Below, piece by piece: positions 6,187 through 15,610 of a stretch of 48,715 nucleotides of DNA. The notes beneath the pieces were generated by a model that made no database searches, had not been told where the DNA came from, and was given only the letters and a program-made list of their open reading frames with translations. Positions within the stretch are counted from its first letter, which is position 1; the number at the start of each line of letters is the position of its first letter. The DNA is from Clostridia bacterium (GTDB lineage: Bacteria; Bacillota; Clostridia; Oscillospirales; Acutalibacteraceae): the NCBI GenBank assembly GCA_017937865.1, contig JAGBCU010000002.1, forward strand, positions 1 through 48,715. The letters are read 5' to 3'. The position numbers and the translations under genes are program-made.

Positions 6187-8385
6187 ATGAAAATAAATAT
6201 CAAGAAGAAAAAAGTTAAGAAAATCGCAATTTCCGTTATATCGGTAATTCTCATTTTAACAATTATTGCAGGTGTAGTTGCTTTTATTGCTAACTACCCC
6301 GACGAAAGAGTTGCAGAGTTTTCAGGCGAAGCAAAGCCTATTGAAAAAACTGCTTTTGACGAGGGTGAATTTACAATGGGCGAATACGATTTAGTAGTAG
6401 CATTTAACGGTGACGATAATGCTGACGGTACACTCGAAGCACCTTTAAAAAGCTTAAAGGGCGCAAAAGAAAAGTTGAAAGCTTTAAATATTCCCGAAAA
6501 TGAAAAAATCACAGTATGGTTCAGAGAAGGCACGTATGAAATTTTTGAAACTGTAAGCTTTGACGCTACTGATAAGAGTAACGTTCTTTATCGTTCATAC
6601 CCTAATGAAAAGGTTGAATTTACCGGCTCTAAAGAGGTAAAAGGTAATTGGGAAAAGACAAGAATCAATAACGTTGATGCTTTTGTTACAGATATGCCCG
6701 TAGAAAGTGATGACGATTATTTCCGTTCTATGTTTAAAGACGGCAAGCGTCTTTCAAGACCGAATTATCCTAAAACAGACGTTTTCAAGGTAGCTAAAGA
6801 GCCTGAGGATAACGAAAAAATCATTTCAGACTGGGATGCAAATTTCTTCGTATACTCCCCTGTTTTATATGCTCATCCCGAGGATTTACTTAACTTTAAA
6901 AATCAGACTGATATTGACGTTAAGCTTATGCACTTCTGGTGTGAGGATTTATTACCCGTGCATTCAATTGATATTGAAACGGGTAAAATCATTACAACAA
7001 AGCCTACGGCTATGAAAACTCGAGTTGACGATAACTACATTTTAGAAAACGTTAGAGAAGCCCTTTCACTCCCGGGTGAATGGTACCTTGACCGTAGCGA
7101 AGAAAAGCTTTACTACATACCTGAAGAAAACGATACTTTAGAAAACACCGTGCTTTTCGCAGGCGTTAACGAAAAGCTAATCTCAGTTGACGGTGCAAGT
7201 AATATTTCGTTCCAGGGCATTGATTTTATAAACACCGACTGGAACCATATTGACGGTACTCACACAGGATATCCCTTTGATAAAGCTCACGAGCTTTCAA
7301 AAATAATTAAATACGGTGTTGAGCATCCTCAGGCGGCATTCGAGGTTCCGGCTACAATACTCGTTAACTCTTCAAAGGAAATCAATTTTACTGATTGTAA
7401 GTTCGAAAATATTTCATACTCTGCAGTAAAATTTGACAATGCTTCAAAGGACTGCAAAATCACAAGCTGTTTATTCAATGAAATTGGCGGTAACGCAATT
7501 TTTATTAACGGACAATTCGTAGTTCCTGCATCAACACAAAACATTGACGTTACCGATTGTCACATAAGCAATTACGGCAGAATTTTCAATAACGCTATCG
7601 GTATACTTCTTACTCACGCTATTGATTGCGACCTTACCCACAACGAAATTCACGACGGTTGGTACACGGGTATTTCTGTTGGATGGAACTGGGGTTATAC
7701 GGATAATCCTACAAACAACATTAATATCAGCAATAATCTCATTTACAATATCGGTAACGCCTGGCTTTCCGATATGGGCGGCATTTATACCCTCGGTATT
7801 CAGCCCGACACAGTTATTTCAGGTAATATAATTCACAACGTAGGCTGTGACGAAGGTCAATACGGCTATGGCGGTTGGGGTATTTACCTTGACGAAGGCT
7901 CTTCTGAAATACTCGTTGAAAACAACCTTGTATATGATTGCTCTTCGCAAACCTTCCACCAGCATTACGGCAAAGATAATATGATAAAAAATAATATTTT
8001 TGCATTCGGTGGTGAGGGTCAATTTAGAATCACAAGAAATGAAGACCATAACTCTTTGTATCTATATAACAACATTCTTGTTGGCGATGACTCACCTATG
8101 TACTTTGAAACGTTGAGTATGGATTGGTTTGTTGATGATAAGAATCTTTACTGGGATTATAACACCTTTGGTAAAACAGTATTTTCAGGCTCATCTACAA
8201 GCATTTTTGATAGTGAAAACATTCTCGGCATGAGAGGCAGAGGTTATTATAACAATGCTGTATTAGCAGACCCGTTGTTTAAGGGTGCCGAAAACCGTGA
8301 TTTCACGCTTGCCGACAACTCCCCTGCTATTGAAGCCGGATTTGTACCATTTGAATATAATGCAGGTACAATAACAAAGTTTTAG
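6187..8385 (+). CDS. Membrane-anchored right-handed beta-helix protein, GH141-like
   Basis: 732 residues from the ATG at 6187, chosen because GGGGTG lies 6 bases upstream; a GTG at 6178 overlaps that ribosome binding site. A basic N-terminus and one hydrophobic segment (about residues 13-35) suggest a signal anchor with the rest outside. Residues about 65-720 contain repeating N-x-I/N-N-L-I-Y parallel beta-helix coils. Two motifs, MFKDGKRLSRPNYP and GEWYLDRSEEKLYYIP, resemble those of GH141 polysaccharidases (fucosidase/xylanase-type), as I know that family. The start near residue 72 (FNGDDNADGTLEAPLKSL) is the usual opening of secreted beta-helix enzymes. Substrate is unknown; catalytic acids were not identified. 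A strong terminator follows. Confidence 0.8.
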   Translation: MKINIKKKKVKKIAISVISVILILTIIAGVVAFIANYPDERVAEFSGEAKPIEKTAFDEGEFTMGEYDLVVAFNGDDNADGTLEAPLKSLKGAKEKLKALNIPENEKITVWFREGTYEIFETVSFDATDKSNVLYRSYPNEKVEFTGSKEVKGNWEKTRINNVDAFVTDMPVESDDDYFRSMFKDGKRLSRPNYPKTDVFKVAKEPEDNEKIISDWDANFFVYSPVLYAHPEDLLNFKNQTDIDVKLMHFWCEDLLPVHSIDIETGKIITTKPTAMKTRVDDNYILENVREALSLPGEWYLDRSEEKLYYIPEENDTLENTVLFAGVNEKLISVDGASNISFQGIDFINTDWNHIDGTHTGYPFDKAHELSKIIKYGVEHPQAAFEVPATILVNSSKEINFTDCKFENISYSAVKFDNASKDCKITSCLFNEIGGNAIFINGQFVVPASTQNIDVTDCHISNYGRIFNNAIGILLTHAIDCDLTHNEIHDGWYTGISVGWNWGYTDNPTNNINISNNLIYNIGNAWLSDMGGIYTLGIQPDTVISGNIIHNVGCDEGQYGYGGWGIYLDEGSSEILVENNLVYDCSSQTFHQHYGKDNMIKNNIFAFGGEGQFRITRNEDHNSLYLYNNILVGDDSPMYFETLSMDWFVDDKNLYWDYNTFGKTVFSGSSTSIFDSENILGMRGRGYYNNAVLADPLFKGAENRDFTLADNSPAIEAGFVPFEYNAGTITKF

Positions 8386-8386
8386 T

Positions 8387-8428
8387 AAAAAAACGTCTTG
8401 TTTTCAAAACGAAAACAAGACGTTTTTT
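8387..8428. terminator. Bidirectional terminator between the beta-helix gene and spoVM/rsgA
   Basis: A perfect 16-bp stem (8390-8405 with 8411-8426) with a 5-base loop and T-runs on both sides. It ends the plus-strand pair and the minus-strand spoVM/rsgA transcripts, which converge here. Confidence 0.9.
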
Positions 8429-8433
8429 ATTTT

Positions 8434-8508
8434 TTATTCCTTTATACCAAACACAAGCTTAAGAAAACCTTTAAGAATCTTGGGACTACGGCAAACAACA
8501 ACTTTCAT
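8434..8508 (-). CDS. spoVM: Stage V sporulation protein M (24 residues)
   Basis: A 24-codon ORF with ATG at 8508 and TAA at 8434, preceded by an AGGAGTGGTG ribosome binding site. Read against Bacillus subtilis SpoVM (26 residues, recalled from memory) it keeps K2, P9, K10, L12, G14, a basic residue at 17 and G21 without gaps. SpoVM is an amphipathic helix that recognises the convex forespore membrane and anchors SpoIVA for coat assembly; Pro9 is known to matter for localisation. The position fits too: in B. subtilis spoVM follows prkC-rsgA-rpe-thiN, and here it is 54 bases after rsgA, with rpe and thiN absent. A CATAATAT box about 8532-8539 could be a sigma-E -10, but no good -35 was seen. 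Confidence 0.8.
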   Translation of the reverse strand: MKVVVCRSPKILKGFLKLVFGIKE

Positions 8509-8562
8509 AAATCACCACTCCTTAATACGTTTACTACATATTATGAAAGTGATGAAAAAAGG

Positions 8563-9450
8563 TTACAACTGCCAATCCTTTAAATCCTTAACGTCATTAT
8601 ACATTGAAACGTAGTTTGCGTGACGGCTTTTATCAATTTCACCGTTATCAAGAGCCTCTAAAATAAGGCATCCTTTTTCAACGGTATGAGAACAGCTTGT
8701 AAATTTGCATTTACCTAAATACTCGCTGAATTCAGGGAAACAGAAGGGAAGATTTTCTTTTACTATTACTTCGCTCGTTTGCTCAATGTCAAGAGAAGAA
8801 AAGCCCGGTGTATCAGCAACGTAGCCATTACCGATTTTATATAGAGTAACCTCTCTTGTGGTATGACGGCCTCTGCCTAATTTATCACTCACTTCGCCCG
8901 TAGCAAGAGAAAATCTTTCGTCAATTGAATTTAAAAGAGATGATTTACCTACGCCCGTGTTACCCGTGAAAACGGTAATTCCGTCGCCTATCATCTTTTT
9001 AACCTCGTCTATACCCTCACCCGTTTTACAGCATACAGATGCAACAGGTATGCCAGCCGTTTTATAGATTGCTTCGTATTCCGAAGTATCACCTAAATCA
9101 CTTTTTGAAAAGACAACGCAAGGCTTTATACCTTTATCAACCGCAATAGCAGTAAGCTTGTCTATAACAAGCAAGCTTGGCACCGGCTCTTTTACAGATG
9201 AGATAATAATTAACGTATCGATATTAGCTACAGGAGGACGTAAAAGAAAGTTTTTCCTTTCTTTAATTTCATCAATAGTATTCTCTTTATTCTCTCTGAC
9301 GGTGATAGTCACTCTATCACCTGCAAGAGGCGTAATTTTCTTTTTTCTGAAAGCACCTCTTGCTTTGCACTCATATATTTCACCGAAGGCTTCTACATAA
9401 TAGAAGCCTCCGATACCTTTTATAATTATTCCGTCTAAAATTTTATCCAT
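8563..9450 (-). CDS. rsgA: Ribosome small-subunit-dependent GTPase A
   Basis: 295 residues, a 30S subunit assembly GTPase with the circularly permuted motif order that defines the family. It has an N-terminal OB fold, G4 SKSD at 115-118, G1 GNTGVGKS at 163-170, G3 DTPG at 213-216, and a C-terminal zinc site (C248, C253, H255, C261). The start ATG is only a few bases after the prkC stop with no clear ribosome binding site, suggesting translational coupling. In Bacillus this GTPase (CpgA) is a PrkC substrate, consistent with the shared operon. Confidence 0.97.
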   Translation of the reverse strand: MDKILDGIIIKGIGGFYYVEAFGEIYECKARGAFRKKKITPLAGDRVTITVRENKENTIDEIKERKNFLLRPPVANIDTLIIISSVKEPVPSLLVIDKLTAIAVDKGIKPCVVFSKSDLGDTSEYEAIYKTAGIPVASVCCKTGEGIDEVKKMIGDGITVFTGNTGVGKSSLLNSIDERFSLATGEVSDKLGRGRHTTREVTLYKIGNGYVADTPGFSSLDIEQTSEVIVKENLPFCFPEFSEYLGKCKFTSCSHTVEKGCLILEALDNGEIDKSRHANYVSMYNDVKDLKDWQL

Positions 9451-9452
9451 AT

Positions 9453-11735
9453 TTATTGAACTATAATTGTTGGCGTAGTTGATGGCTCAGTAGTCACTGC
9501 TGACGCTTCTTTAGCTACAGTAAGAACGATCAAGGTGGTTTTATCAAGGTGCGGTGCTGAATTATATACAGGCGACTGTTTAATTACCGTACCCGTTTTT
9601 TCGAAGCTCACTTCATATTTTAAGGTTATATTTTTATAACCGTTAGCATTAAGTGCGGCTATCGCTTCAAGTTCTTCCATACCTATTACGTCAACGTAGA
9701 AAGCGACATCATTGGTTTTTTCTTTTTTGAAGTTTACAGGTTCTCTTGTAAAATCAACAGTTGCTTCATAATAAAGAGCCTCGTTTAAATAAACCTCAAT
9801 TTTAGATTCAGGCTGATTTCCGCTTACGTTTACTAAATACGAGGTAACGTTATTAGTATCTACAACTTCGCTTTTAGTTGTTTCACCGTCAAGCATAACC
9901 TTTACTGTAATTTTACCTGCACGAGGTAAATTAAGAAGCTTTTCTGCATTAAGACAGCCTGAGCTTACGGTAAGCACAACGCTATCACCCTCTTTAACGG
10001 GTGAGCCGTCAGCCGGTGACTGATTTATAACGTAATCCTTTTCAATACTACTATCAGCAGTTTCAATCTTTGTAAGCACTAAGCCATTCTTTTTAAGAAG
10101 CTCCTTTGCTTCGTCTAAGGATTTACCTTCAAGCTTCGGCATTTTAAAGAGCTTATTTGAGTTTACGTCGGCTGCATAATAAACCGTAACTGTTGACCCT
10201 GCTAAAACACTTGAATTGGCGGCAGGCTCAGTACGTACAACCTGACCGATTTCTAAATCATCAGATTCTATAGGAACCGTAGTAACTTTAAATCCTAAAC
10301 GTTCAAGAGAATCACAAGCCTCTTTATAATTTTTCTCAGTAAAATCAGGAATAACCTGACCTTCACCGGCTTTAACTATATAAAGACGGATTGTTGAGCC
10401 TTTAGGAATCGTATCACCTGCTTTGGGGTCTTGGTCATAAACGCACCCCTCTTCACCGTCAGAAAAAGAAGCATAATACGTTTCAAAATTGTATTTCTTT
10501 TCATATTCTTCATTACCAAGAATAAGTTCTTCGTAATTCAAGCCGATAAAATTATCAACCTCAATTTTTTTACCTACACCTAAAGTAATGTTACCGTTTT
10601 TAAGCATAGATACTATAAGAACAATGATAAATATAACAAGTGCTACCGCTATACCTGCAACAATAGCAACTGTTTTACCGTTTTTGCTCTTTTTCTGAGC
10701 TACCGGAGCTTCACGTCGCGGTTTTGCAGGACGACGTGCAGTTTTATTCTGAACATCGGTAACCGCAGATACAGAAACACGCTCTCTTACACCCGTATCA
10801 CTAAAGTCATCATAATCAACAGTAATATTCTTTTTCTCTTGAATCTTATTAATCGGGCGAGTAGGCTCTTTATCAATAAAATACGTTCTGTAATCAAACT
10901 TAATATTGGGGTTACGCTTCAATTCCTCAAGATCAAGAAGCATTTCAGCTGCAGTCTGATATCTTTCTCGCGGTACCTTCTGCATTGCTTTCATTGTAAT
11001 CTGCTCAAAGCCCATAGGAATCTCTGGGTTAATCATACGAGGAAGAGTTGCCTCATCATTAACCTGCATCAAAGCAACCGCAACTGCACTATCACCATCA
11101 AAGGGTAACTTACCCGTTAACATCTCATAAAGCACGATACCAACTGAATATATATCTGCTTTTTCATCGGTAAGCTCACCCTTAGCTTGCTCGGGACTGA
11201 TATAATGAACAGAGCCGATAGCTTTTTCAGTAACAGTTCTTGTTTCGCTGTGGCTGAAACGTGCAATACCAAAATCAGTTACTTTAATAGTACCGTTTTC
11301 AAGAAGCATTATGTTTTGCGGTTTTACATCACGGTGAACGATACCTTTATCGTGAGCGTGCTGAAGAGCACGAAGAATCTGGATAATAAAGAACAATGCT
11401 TCATTCCAATCAATATTTCCGCATTTTTCTATGTACTCTTTAAGTGTAATGCCCTCAACATATTCCATAACAATATATTGAAGCCTGTCACCAAAGCTCA
11501 CATCAAAAACCTTTACTATATTAGGATGAGATAAAACTGCAATTGCCTTAGATTCATTCTTAAATCTTCTGCGAAATTCCTCATTTGCAAGGTATTCATC
11601 TTTAAGCACCTTTACAGCAACAATTCTATCATCAATATTATCGTATGCTTTATAAACAATAGCCATACCGCCGACACCGATAACATCTTGTATCTCGTAC
11701 CTGCCGTCAAGCCTTTTACCTACATAATTTTCCAT
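9453..11735 (-). CDS. prkC: PASTA-domain Ser/Thr protein kinase
   Basis: 760 residues. The N-terminal Hanks-type kinase (about 12-270) shows the glycine loop IGVGGMA, catalytic lysine K42 (VAVK), HRDVKPQN with D136, and DFG at 154-156. A basic juxtamembrane stretch leads to one transmembrane helix (about 355-378). Outside follow PASTA repeats beginning near 390, 456 and 530, a spacer, and a fourth PASTA-like segment around 680-740 before a Thr-rich tail. PASTA domains bind muropeptides, and the kinase signals cell-wall state and germination. The phosphatase prpC lies immediately upstream (2 bases between the genes) and rsgA downstream. Confidence 0.96.
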   Translation of the reverse strand: MENYVGKRLDGRYEIQDVIGVGGMAIVYKAYDNIDDRIVAVKVLKDEYLANEEFRRRFKNESKAIAVLSHPNIVKVFDVSFGDRLQYIVMEYVEGITLKEYIEKCGNIDWNEALFFIIQILRALQHAHDKGIVHRDVKPQNIMLLENGTIKVTDFGIARFSHSETRTVTEKAIGSVHYISPEQAKGELTDEKADIYSVGIVLYEMLTGKLPFDGDSAVAVALMQVNDEATLPRMINPEIPMGFEQITMKAMQKVPRERYQTAAEMLLDLEELKRNPNIKFDYRTYFIDKEPTRPINKIQEKKNITVDYDDFSDTGVRERVSVSAVTDVQNKTARRPAKPRREAPVAQKKSKNGKTVAIVAGIAVALVIFIIVLIVSMLKNGNITLGVGKKIEVDNFIGLNYEELILGNEEYEKKYNFETYYASFSDGEEGCVYDQDPKAGDTIPKGSTIRLYIVKAGEGQVIPDFTEKNYKEACDSLERLGFKVTTVPIESDDLEIGQVVRTEPAANSSVLAGSTVTVYYAADVNSNKLFKMPKLEGKSLDEAKELLKKNGLVLTKIETADSSIEKDYVINQSPADGSPVKEGDSVVLTVSSGCLNAEKLLNLPRAGKITVKVMLDGETTKSEVVDTNNVTSYLVNVSGNQPESKIEVYLNEALYYEATVDFTREPVNFKKEKTNDVAFYVDVIGMEELEAIAALNANGYKNITLKYEVSFEKTGTVIKQSPVYNSAPHLDKTTLIVLTVAKEASAVTTEPSTTPTIIVQ

Positions 11736-11737
11736 AC

Positions 11738-12475
11738 TTACTCTCCTTGATTATCGCTCGAAATCAAAACAACGGTTATATTATCGTGACCGCCGTTAAG
11801 ATTTGCCGTTTCCACAAGTTTTTCGGTTGAAGAATCACCGTATTCTTTTACTGTTTTTAAAATATCGTCATCTCTCACGTAACCGTTTAAGCCATCGGTA
11901 CATAAAAGAAGTATATCTTCCTCTTTAATATCCACAATATCAACGTCAACATCAACAAAGCCCTCAATACCGATTGCTCTTGTAATGATATTTTTGTCGG
12001 GATGGTTTTCCGCCTCTTCAAGTGTAATTTTACCATTATCAACCAACAATTGAACGTATGAATGATCTTTTGTAATCTGCTTTATAGTATCGTTTACAAT
12101 ATAAGCTCTGCTATCGCCGACGTGGGCAACAACAGCAATATTATTAACAATAACAACTGCAACGATTGTTGTACCCATACCCTTTAATTCTCTATCCTTG
12201 AGAGATTCATCAAAAACGTATGAGTTTGCGGCATTGATAGCTGAAACGAGCATATTTTTAACGTTGTTGACGGTCATATCCTCTCTGTAAGAGCGTTTTA
12301 TAGCATTAACTGTTTTATCAATACACAAAGAGCTTGCTACCTGACCGCCTGAAACACCGCCCATACCATCGCAAACGACAGCCCAAACAGTGCCGTCATT
12401 AAAATAGCCTGTGTCAAAGGCATCCTGATTTGTTTCTCTTGTTTTACCTATATCGGTTTTTGCATAAACATTCAC
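11738..12475 (-). CDS. prpC: PP2C-family Ser/Thr phosphatase
   Basis: 245 residues, full-length PPM phosphatase that reverses PrkC phosphorylation. Motifs include the N-terminal RETNQDAF, the metal-binding DGMGG, GDSRAY, and the C-terminal DGLNGYV and GGHDNITVV. The GTG start at 12475 has a GTGAGGTG ribosome binding site. It sits directly before prkC, the standard kinase-phosphatase pairing. It is soluble, with no membrane segments. Confidence 0.96.
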   Translation of the reverse strand: MNVYAKTDIGKTRETNQDAFDTGYFNDGTVWAVVCDGMGGVSGGQVASSLCIDKTVNAIKRSYREDMTVNNVKNMLVSAINAANSYVFDESLKDRELKGMGTTIVAVVIVNNIAVVAHVGDSRAYIVNDTIKQITKDHSYVQLLVDNGKITLEEAENHPDKNIITRAIGIEGFVDVDVDIVDIKEEDILLLCTDGLNGYVRDDDILKTVKEYGDSSTEKLVETANLNGGHDNITVVLISSDNQGE

Positions 12476-12486
12476 GGTGTTTCACC

Positions 12487-13536
12487 TCACTTATTATTGT
12501 TATCTTCTTTAATTTTTTCTCTGCGAAGCTGACCGCAGGAAGCATTTATATCTGACCCTAAGGTTCTTCTTATTGTAACTGTGTGACCGTATTTTTCAAG
12601 AATTTTTTTGAAGCTTTCAATATCACTGTCAGCACTTCGTTTATGGCTTTTCTCTGCAACCTCGTTTGCAGGAATAAGATTTATATGGCATAAAATCCCT
12701 TTAAGCTTCAAGGCTAATTCTTTGGCACATTCGGGAGTATCGTTTACCCCCTTCATCATTGCATACTCAAAGGATATTCTTCTTGAGGTTTTATCACCGT
12801 AAAGCTTGCAAGCCTTAAGTAACTCATCAACGCCCCATTTATTATTTACAGGCATTATTTTTGAACGGATTTCATCGTTTGGTGCATGTAAAGAAACTGA
12901 AAGCGTTAACTGAAGGTTTTTATCAAGCAAATCATATATACGAGGAACGATACCGCTTGTAGAAAGTGAAATATGCCTCATACCGATATTAAGTCCTTTT
13001 TCATCGCTTACAAGGGAAAGAAATTTCATAACGTTATCATAATTATCAAGGGGCTCACCCATACCCATAAGCACGATACGGGAAATGCGCAAGGATAAAT
13101 CTCTTTGAGCGGCATAAATCTGACCGAGAATTTCCGAGGGGGCAAGGTGCCTTTTAAAACCACCTATACCCGAAGCACAGAAAGCACACCCCATTTTACA
13201 ACCTACCTGAGTTGAAACGCATATTGTATGTCCGTATTTATAATCCATAACAACGCACTCAAGATACTCACCGTCAGGCAATGTAAAAAGATATTTTACA
13301 GTATTATCATACTGCGAAACCAGTTTTTTTTCAATAGTACAGGAAAATATGACAAAATTGTCACTTAAAAAGCGAATCATATCCTTTGAGATATTCGTCA
13401 TATCCTCAAAAGATGAAACGCATTTTTTATGGAGCCAGTCGTAAACCTGAGTTGCTCTGAATTTAGGCAAGCCTAATTCTTTAAACTCTTCGCAAAGCTC
13501 TTCAAAATTTAACGAAACAATATCCTTTTTACTCAT
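12487..13536 (-). CDS. rlmN: Dual-specificity 23S rRNA/tRNA adenine C2-methyltransferase
   Basis: 349 residues. This radical SAM enzyme methylates A2503 of 23S rRNA and A37 of some tRNAs. The cluster-binding motif C113-x3-C117-x2-C120 is visible (GCKMGCAFC). The catalytic cysteine pair known from E. coli RlmN corresponds here to C106 and C334 (in INASCGQLR). GEPLDNYDNV is the SAM-binding GEP motif. It follows rsmB after 7 bases, with an AAGGA ribosome binding site. A complete, ordinary member. Confidence 0.97.
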   Translation of the reverse strand: MSKKDIVSLNFEELCEEFKELGLPKFRATQVYDWLHKKCVSSFEDMTNISKDMIRFLSDNFVIFSCTIEKKLVSQYDNTVKYLFTLPDGEYLECVVMDYKYGHTICVSTQVGCKMGCAFCASGIGGFKRHLAPSEILGQIYAAQRDLSLRISRIVLMGMGEPLDNYDNVMKFLSLVSDEKGLNIGMRHISLSTSGIVPRIYDLLDKNLQLTLSVSLHAPNDEIRSKIMPVNNKWGVDELLKACKLYGDKTSRRISFEYAMMKGVNDTPECAKELALKLKGILCHINLIPANEVAEKSHKRSADSDIESFKKILEKYGHTVTIRRTLGSDINASCGQLRREKIKEDNNNK

Positions 13537-13543
13537 AAATTCC

Positions 13544-14860
13544 TTACTTTCTTACAAAAACGGCAACGAAAAAGCCGTCACAATTATTTTTATGCGGAAA
13601 AAGAGTGAGATAATCCCCTTCTTCAACCGTTCTTTCTATATCAGGTAACGCTCTGATTGAAGAAAAATCAGGGTTTTCCTTTAAAAAAGCGTCACATATT
13701 TTTCTATTTTCATTGGGGTTAATTGAACAAGTTGAGTAAACTAATTTACCGCCACTTTTAACGTATTTTGATGATGTATTCAAAATCTCTTTTTGTATGG
13801 GTAAAAGTGATTTCGCATCATCTAGCTTTTTATATTTTATTTCGGGCTTCTTTGTAATTATGCCTAATCCCGAGCAAGGCACATCACAAAGGACTCTGTC
13901 TGCTTTTGGAAAACCTTCATTTAAAACAGTTGCATCATTCACCGCGGGTTTAATACAACTAAGACCTAACCTTTCGGCACCCTTTTTTATTAAGTCTGTT
14001 CTTTGTGCGTAAATATCACAGGAAATAACAGTGCCGTTATTATTCATTTTCTCGGCAATTGTAAAGGTTTTACCGCCGGGGGCGGCACAAACATCAATTG
14101 CAGTACAGCCCGAGAATACGTCTAACGCCTCAATGCAAAGCTGAGAGGATAAATCCTCAACGTGAAAATAACCTTTTTTATATGATTCAAGATTATAAAC
14201 AGCACCGTTAAAGGCTATTTCTACCGCATTGGGAAGGTAGGTTTTATAAGCAATTACACCTTCATTTTTAAAAAACTTAATCAATTCATCAGTTGAAATT
14301 TTAGTATTATTAACACGAACAAAAATCTTTTTCGGCAAAAGACTATGCTTAAAAAACTCCTCTGCATTTTCTTTGCCGTAGTGATGAGTAAGAAACTTAA
14401 CAAGCTCTTCGGGTACAGAATATTGAACCGAGGTAAGCTCGTCACCACTCAAAGTTGAAAAATCCAACTGATTATTATCAGATATTTTTCTTAACACTGC
14501 ATTGACAAGCCCGGAAGCATAAGAAAATTTGCCTTTTTTAATTAAATTTACCATTTCGTTAACCGCCGCTCTTTCGGGGATTTTATCCATAAATAAAATC
14601 TGATAAGCACCAATTCTCAAAGCGGTAAGAACAGGTGTTTTTAGTTTTGTTATGGGTTGTGATAAATATTTATTTATTATGTAATCAAGAGTAATTTTTC
14701 TTTCAATTACACCGTAAACCAAGCGAGAAATAAAAGCACAATCAGTGCTGTCAGGATTGTACATCTTAACAGCACTGTCAATAGCTATATTTGAATATGC
14801 TTTATCTGCTTCGATTTTACAAAGAATCTCGAAGGCTATTTCTCTTGGTTTTTTTGTCAT
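13544..14860 (-). CDS. rsmB: 16S rRNA (cytosine-967-C5)-methyltransferase
   Basis: 438 residues. The N-terminal NusB-like RNA-binding domain covers about 1-130, followed by a methyltransferase domain. SAM binding is shown by DVCAAPGGKT (256-265). The two catalytic cysteines of the RNA m5C family are C329 (DVPCSG) and C378 (STCS). The start overlaps the stop of the zinc peptidase gene by 4 bases (ATGA), indicating translational coupling. Confidence 0.97.
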   Translation of the reverse strand: MTKKPREIAFEILCKIEADKAYSNIAIDSAVKMYNPDSTDCAFISRLVYGVIERKITLDYIINKYLSQPITKLKTPVLTALRIGAYQILFMDKIPERAAVNEMVNLIKKGKFSYASGLVNAVLRKISDNNQLDFSTLSGDELTSVQYSVPEELVKFLTHHYGKENAEEFFKHSLLPKKIFVRVNNTKISTDELIKFFKNEGVIAYKTYLPNAVEIAFNGAVYNLESYKKGYFHVEDLSSQLCIEALDVFSGCTAIDVCAAPGGKTFTIAEKMNNNGTVISCDIYAQRTDLIKKGAERLGLSCIKPAVNDATVLNEGFPKADRVLCDVPCSGLGIITKKPEIKYKKLDDAKSLLPIQKEILNTSSKYVKSGGKLVYSTCSINPNENRKICDAFLKENPDFSSIRALPDIERTVEEGDYLTLFPHKNNCDGFFVAVFVRK

Positions 14861-15552
14861 TGTCTTCTTCTCCCACCGTACCTTAAAATTAAACGAAGAA
14901 GCTGAGCAACGCTTGTAGCAAGAGCCGCAACGTATGTCATTGCCGCCATTTTAAGCACCTTTGCAGCACCTTGTTTTTCTTCAAAGGTAAGAAGCCCGTT
15001 AGACTCAATAACGCTTAACGCTCGTTTACTTGCATTAAACTCTACAGGCAACGTTACGAGCTGGAAGATTGAAACAAACGAAAAGAAGCCTATACCAATC
15101 CAGATAAGTGGCTCGAATGAGAGGACAAGACCAATAAGAAGCAAAGGCATTGATAAAGTTGAGCCAATATTACAAACGGGCAAAATCGTGTTCCTTATTT
15201 TTATCGGTGCATAGCCTTGCGCATGCTGTGCGGCATGACCTGCCTCATGACAAGCAACACCTATTGCGGCAACAGAAGTACTGTTATAAACACCGTTAGA
15301 AAGCCTTATTACGTTTTTAGTTGGGTCGTAATGGTCAGACAACGTACCGGGCGTGCTTTCAATCTGAACGTTATATATACCGTAATAATTTAAAACCATT
15401 TGTGCCGCTTGCGCGCCTGTAAGGTTTTTCACATTATGAACACCGGAATATTTTGCATAAGTTGATTTTAACTTTGACTGTATAATCAAAGACGCAATTA
15501 TCACCGGAACAACAAGAATAATGTAATAATAATCAAAGTAAAAATATGGCAT
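14857..15552 (-). CDS. Zinc-dependent membrane metallopeptidase (YugP-like)
   Basis: 231 residues. An N-terminal hydrophobic segment (about 8-25) is followed by the zinc motif H102-E-A-G-H106 (ACHEAGHAAQH) and at least two more hydrophobic stretches around 120-165. This matches the neutral zinc metallopeptidase family PF04298 (YugP), whose substrates are unknown. The ATG has a GGAGGGTG ribosome binding site. It sits between fmt and rsmB, where Bacillus has no gene, and is coupled to rsmB by a 4-base overlap. Confidence 0.9.
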   Translation of the reverse strand: MPYFYFDYYYIILVVPVIIASLIIQSKLKSTYAKYSGVHNVKNLTGAQAAQMVLNYYGIYNVQIESTPGTLSDHYDPTKNVIRLSNGVYNSTSVAAIGVACHEAGHAAQHAQGYAPIKIRNTILPVCNIGSTLSMPLLLIGLVLSFEPLIWIGIGFFSFVSIFQLVTLPVEFNASKRALSVIESNGLLTFEEKQGAAKVLKMAAMTYVAALATSVAQLLRLILRYGGRRRQ

Positions 15553-15610
15553 TATATCACCCTCCGATAATAATTTAATATAAAAACATTACAACAAAAG
15601 TAAAAAACTG

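Noticed and set aside
8398..8583. 61-codon plus-strand ORF beside the bidirectional terminator
   Set aside because: It starts inside the terminator stem and is antisense to the spoVM ORF, which has a ribosome binding site and a recognisable product.
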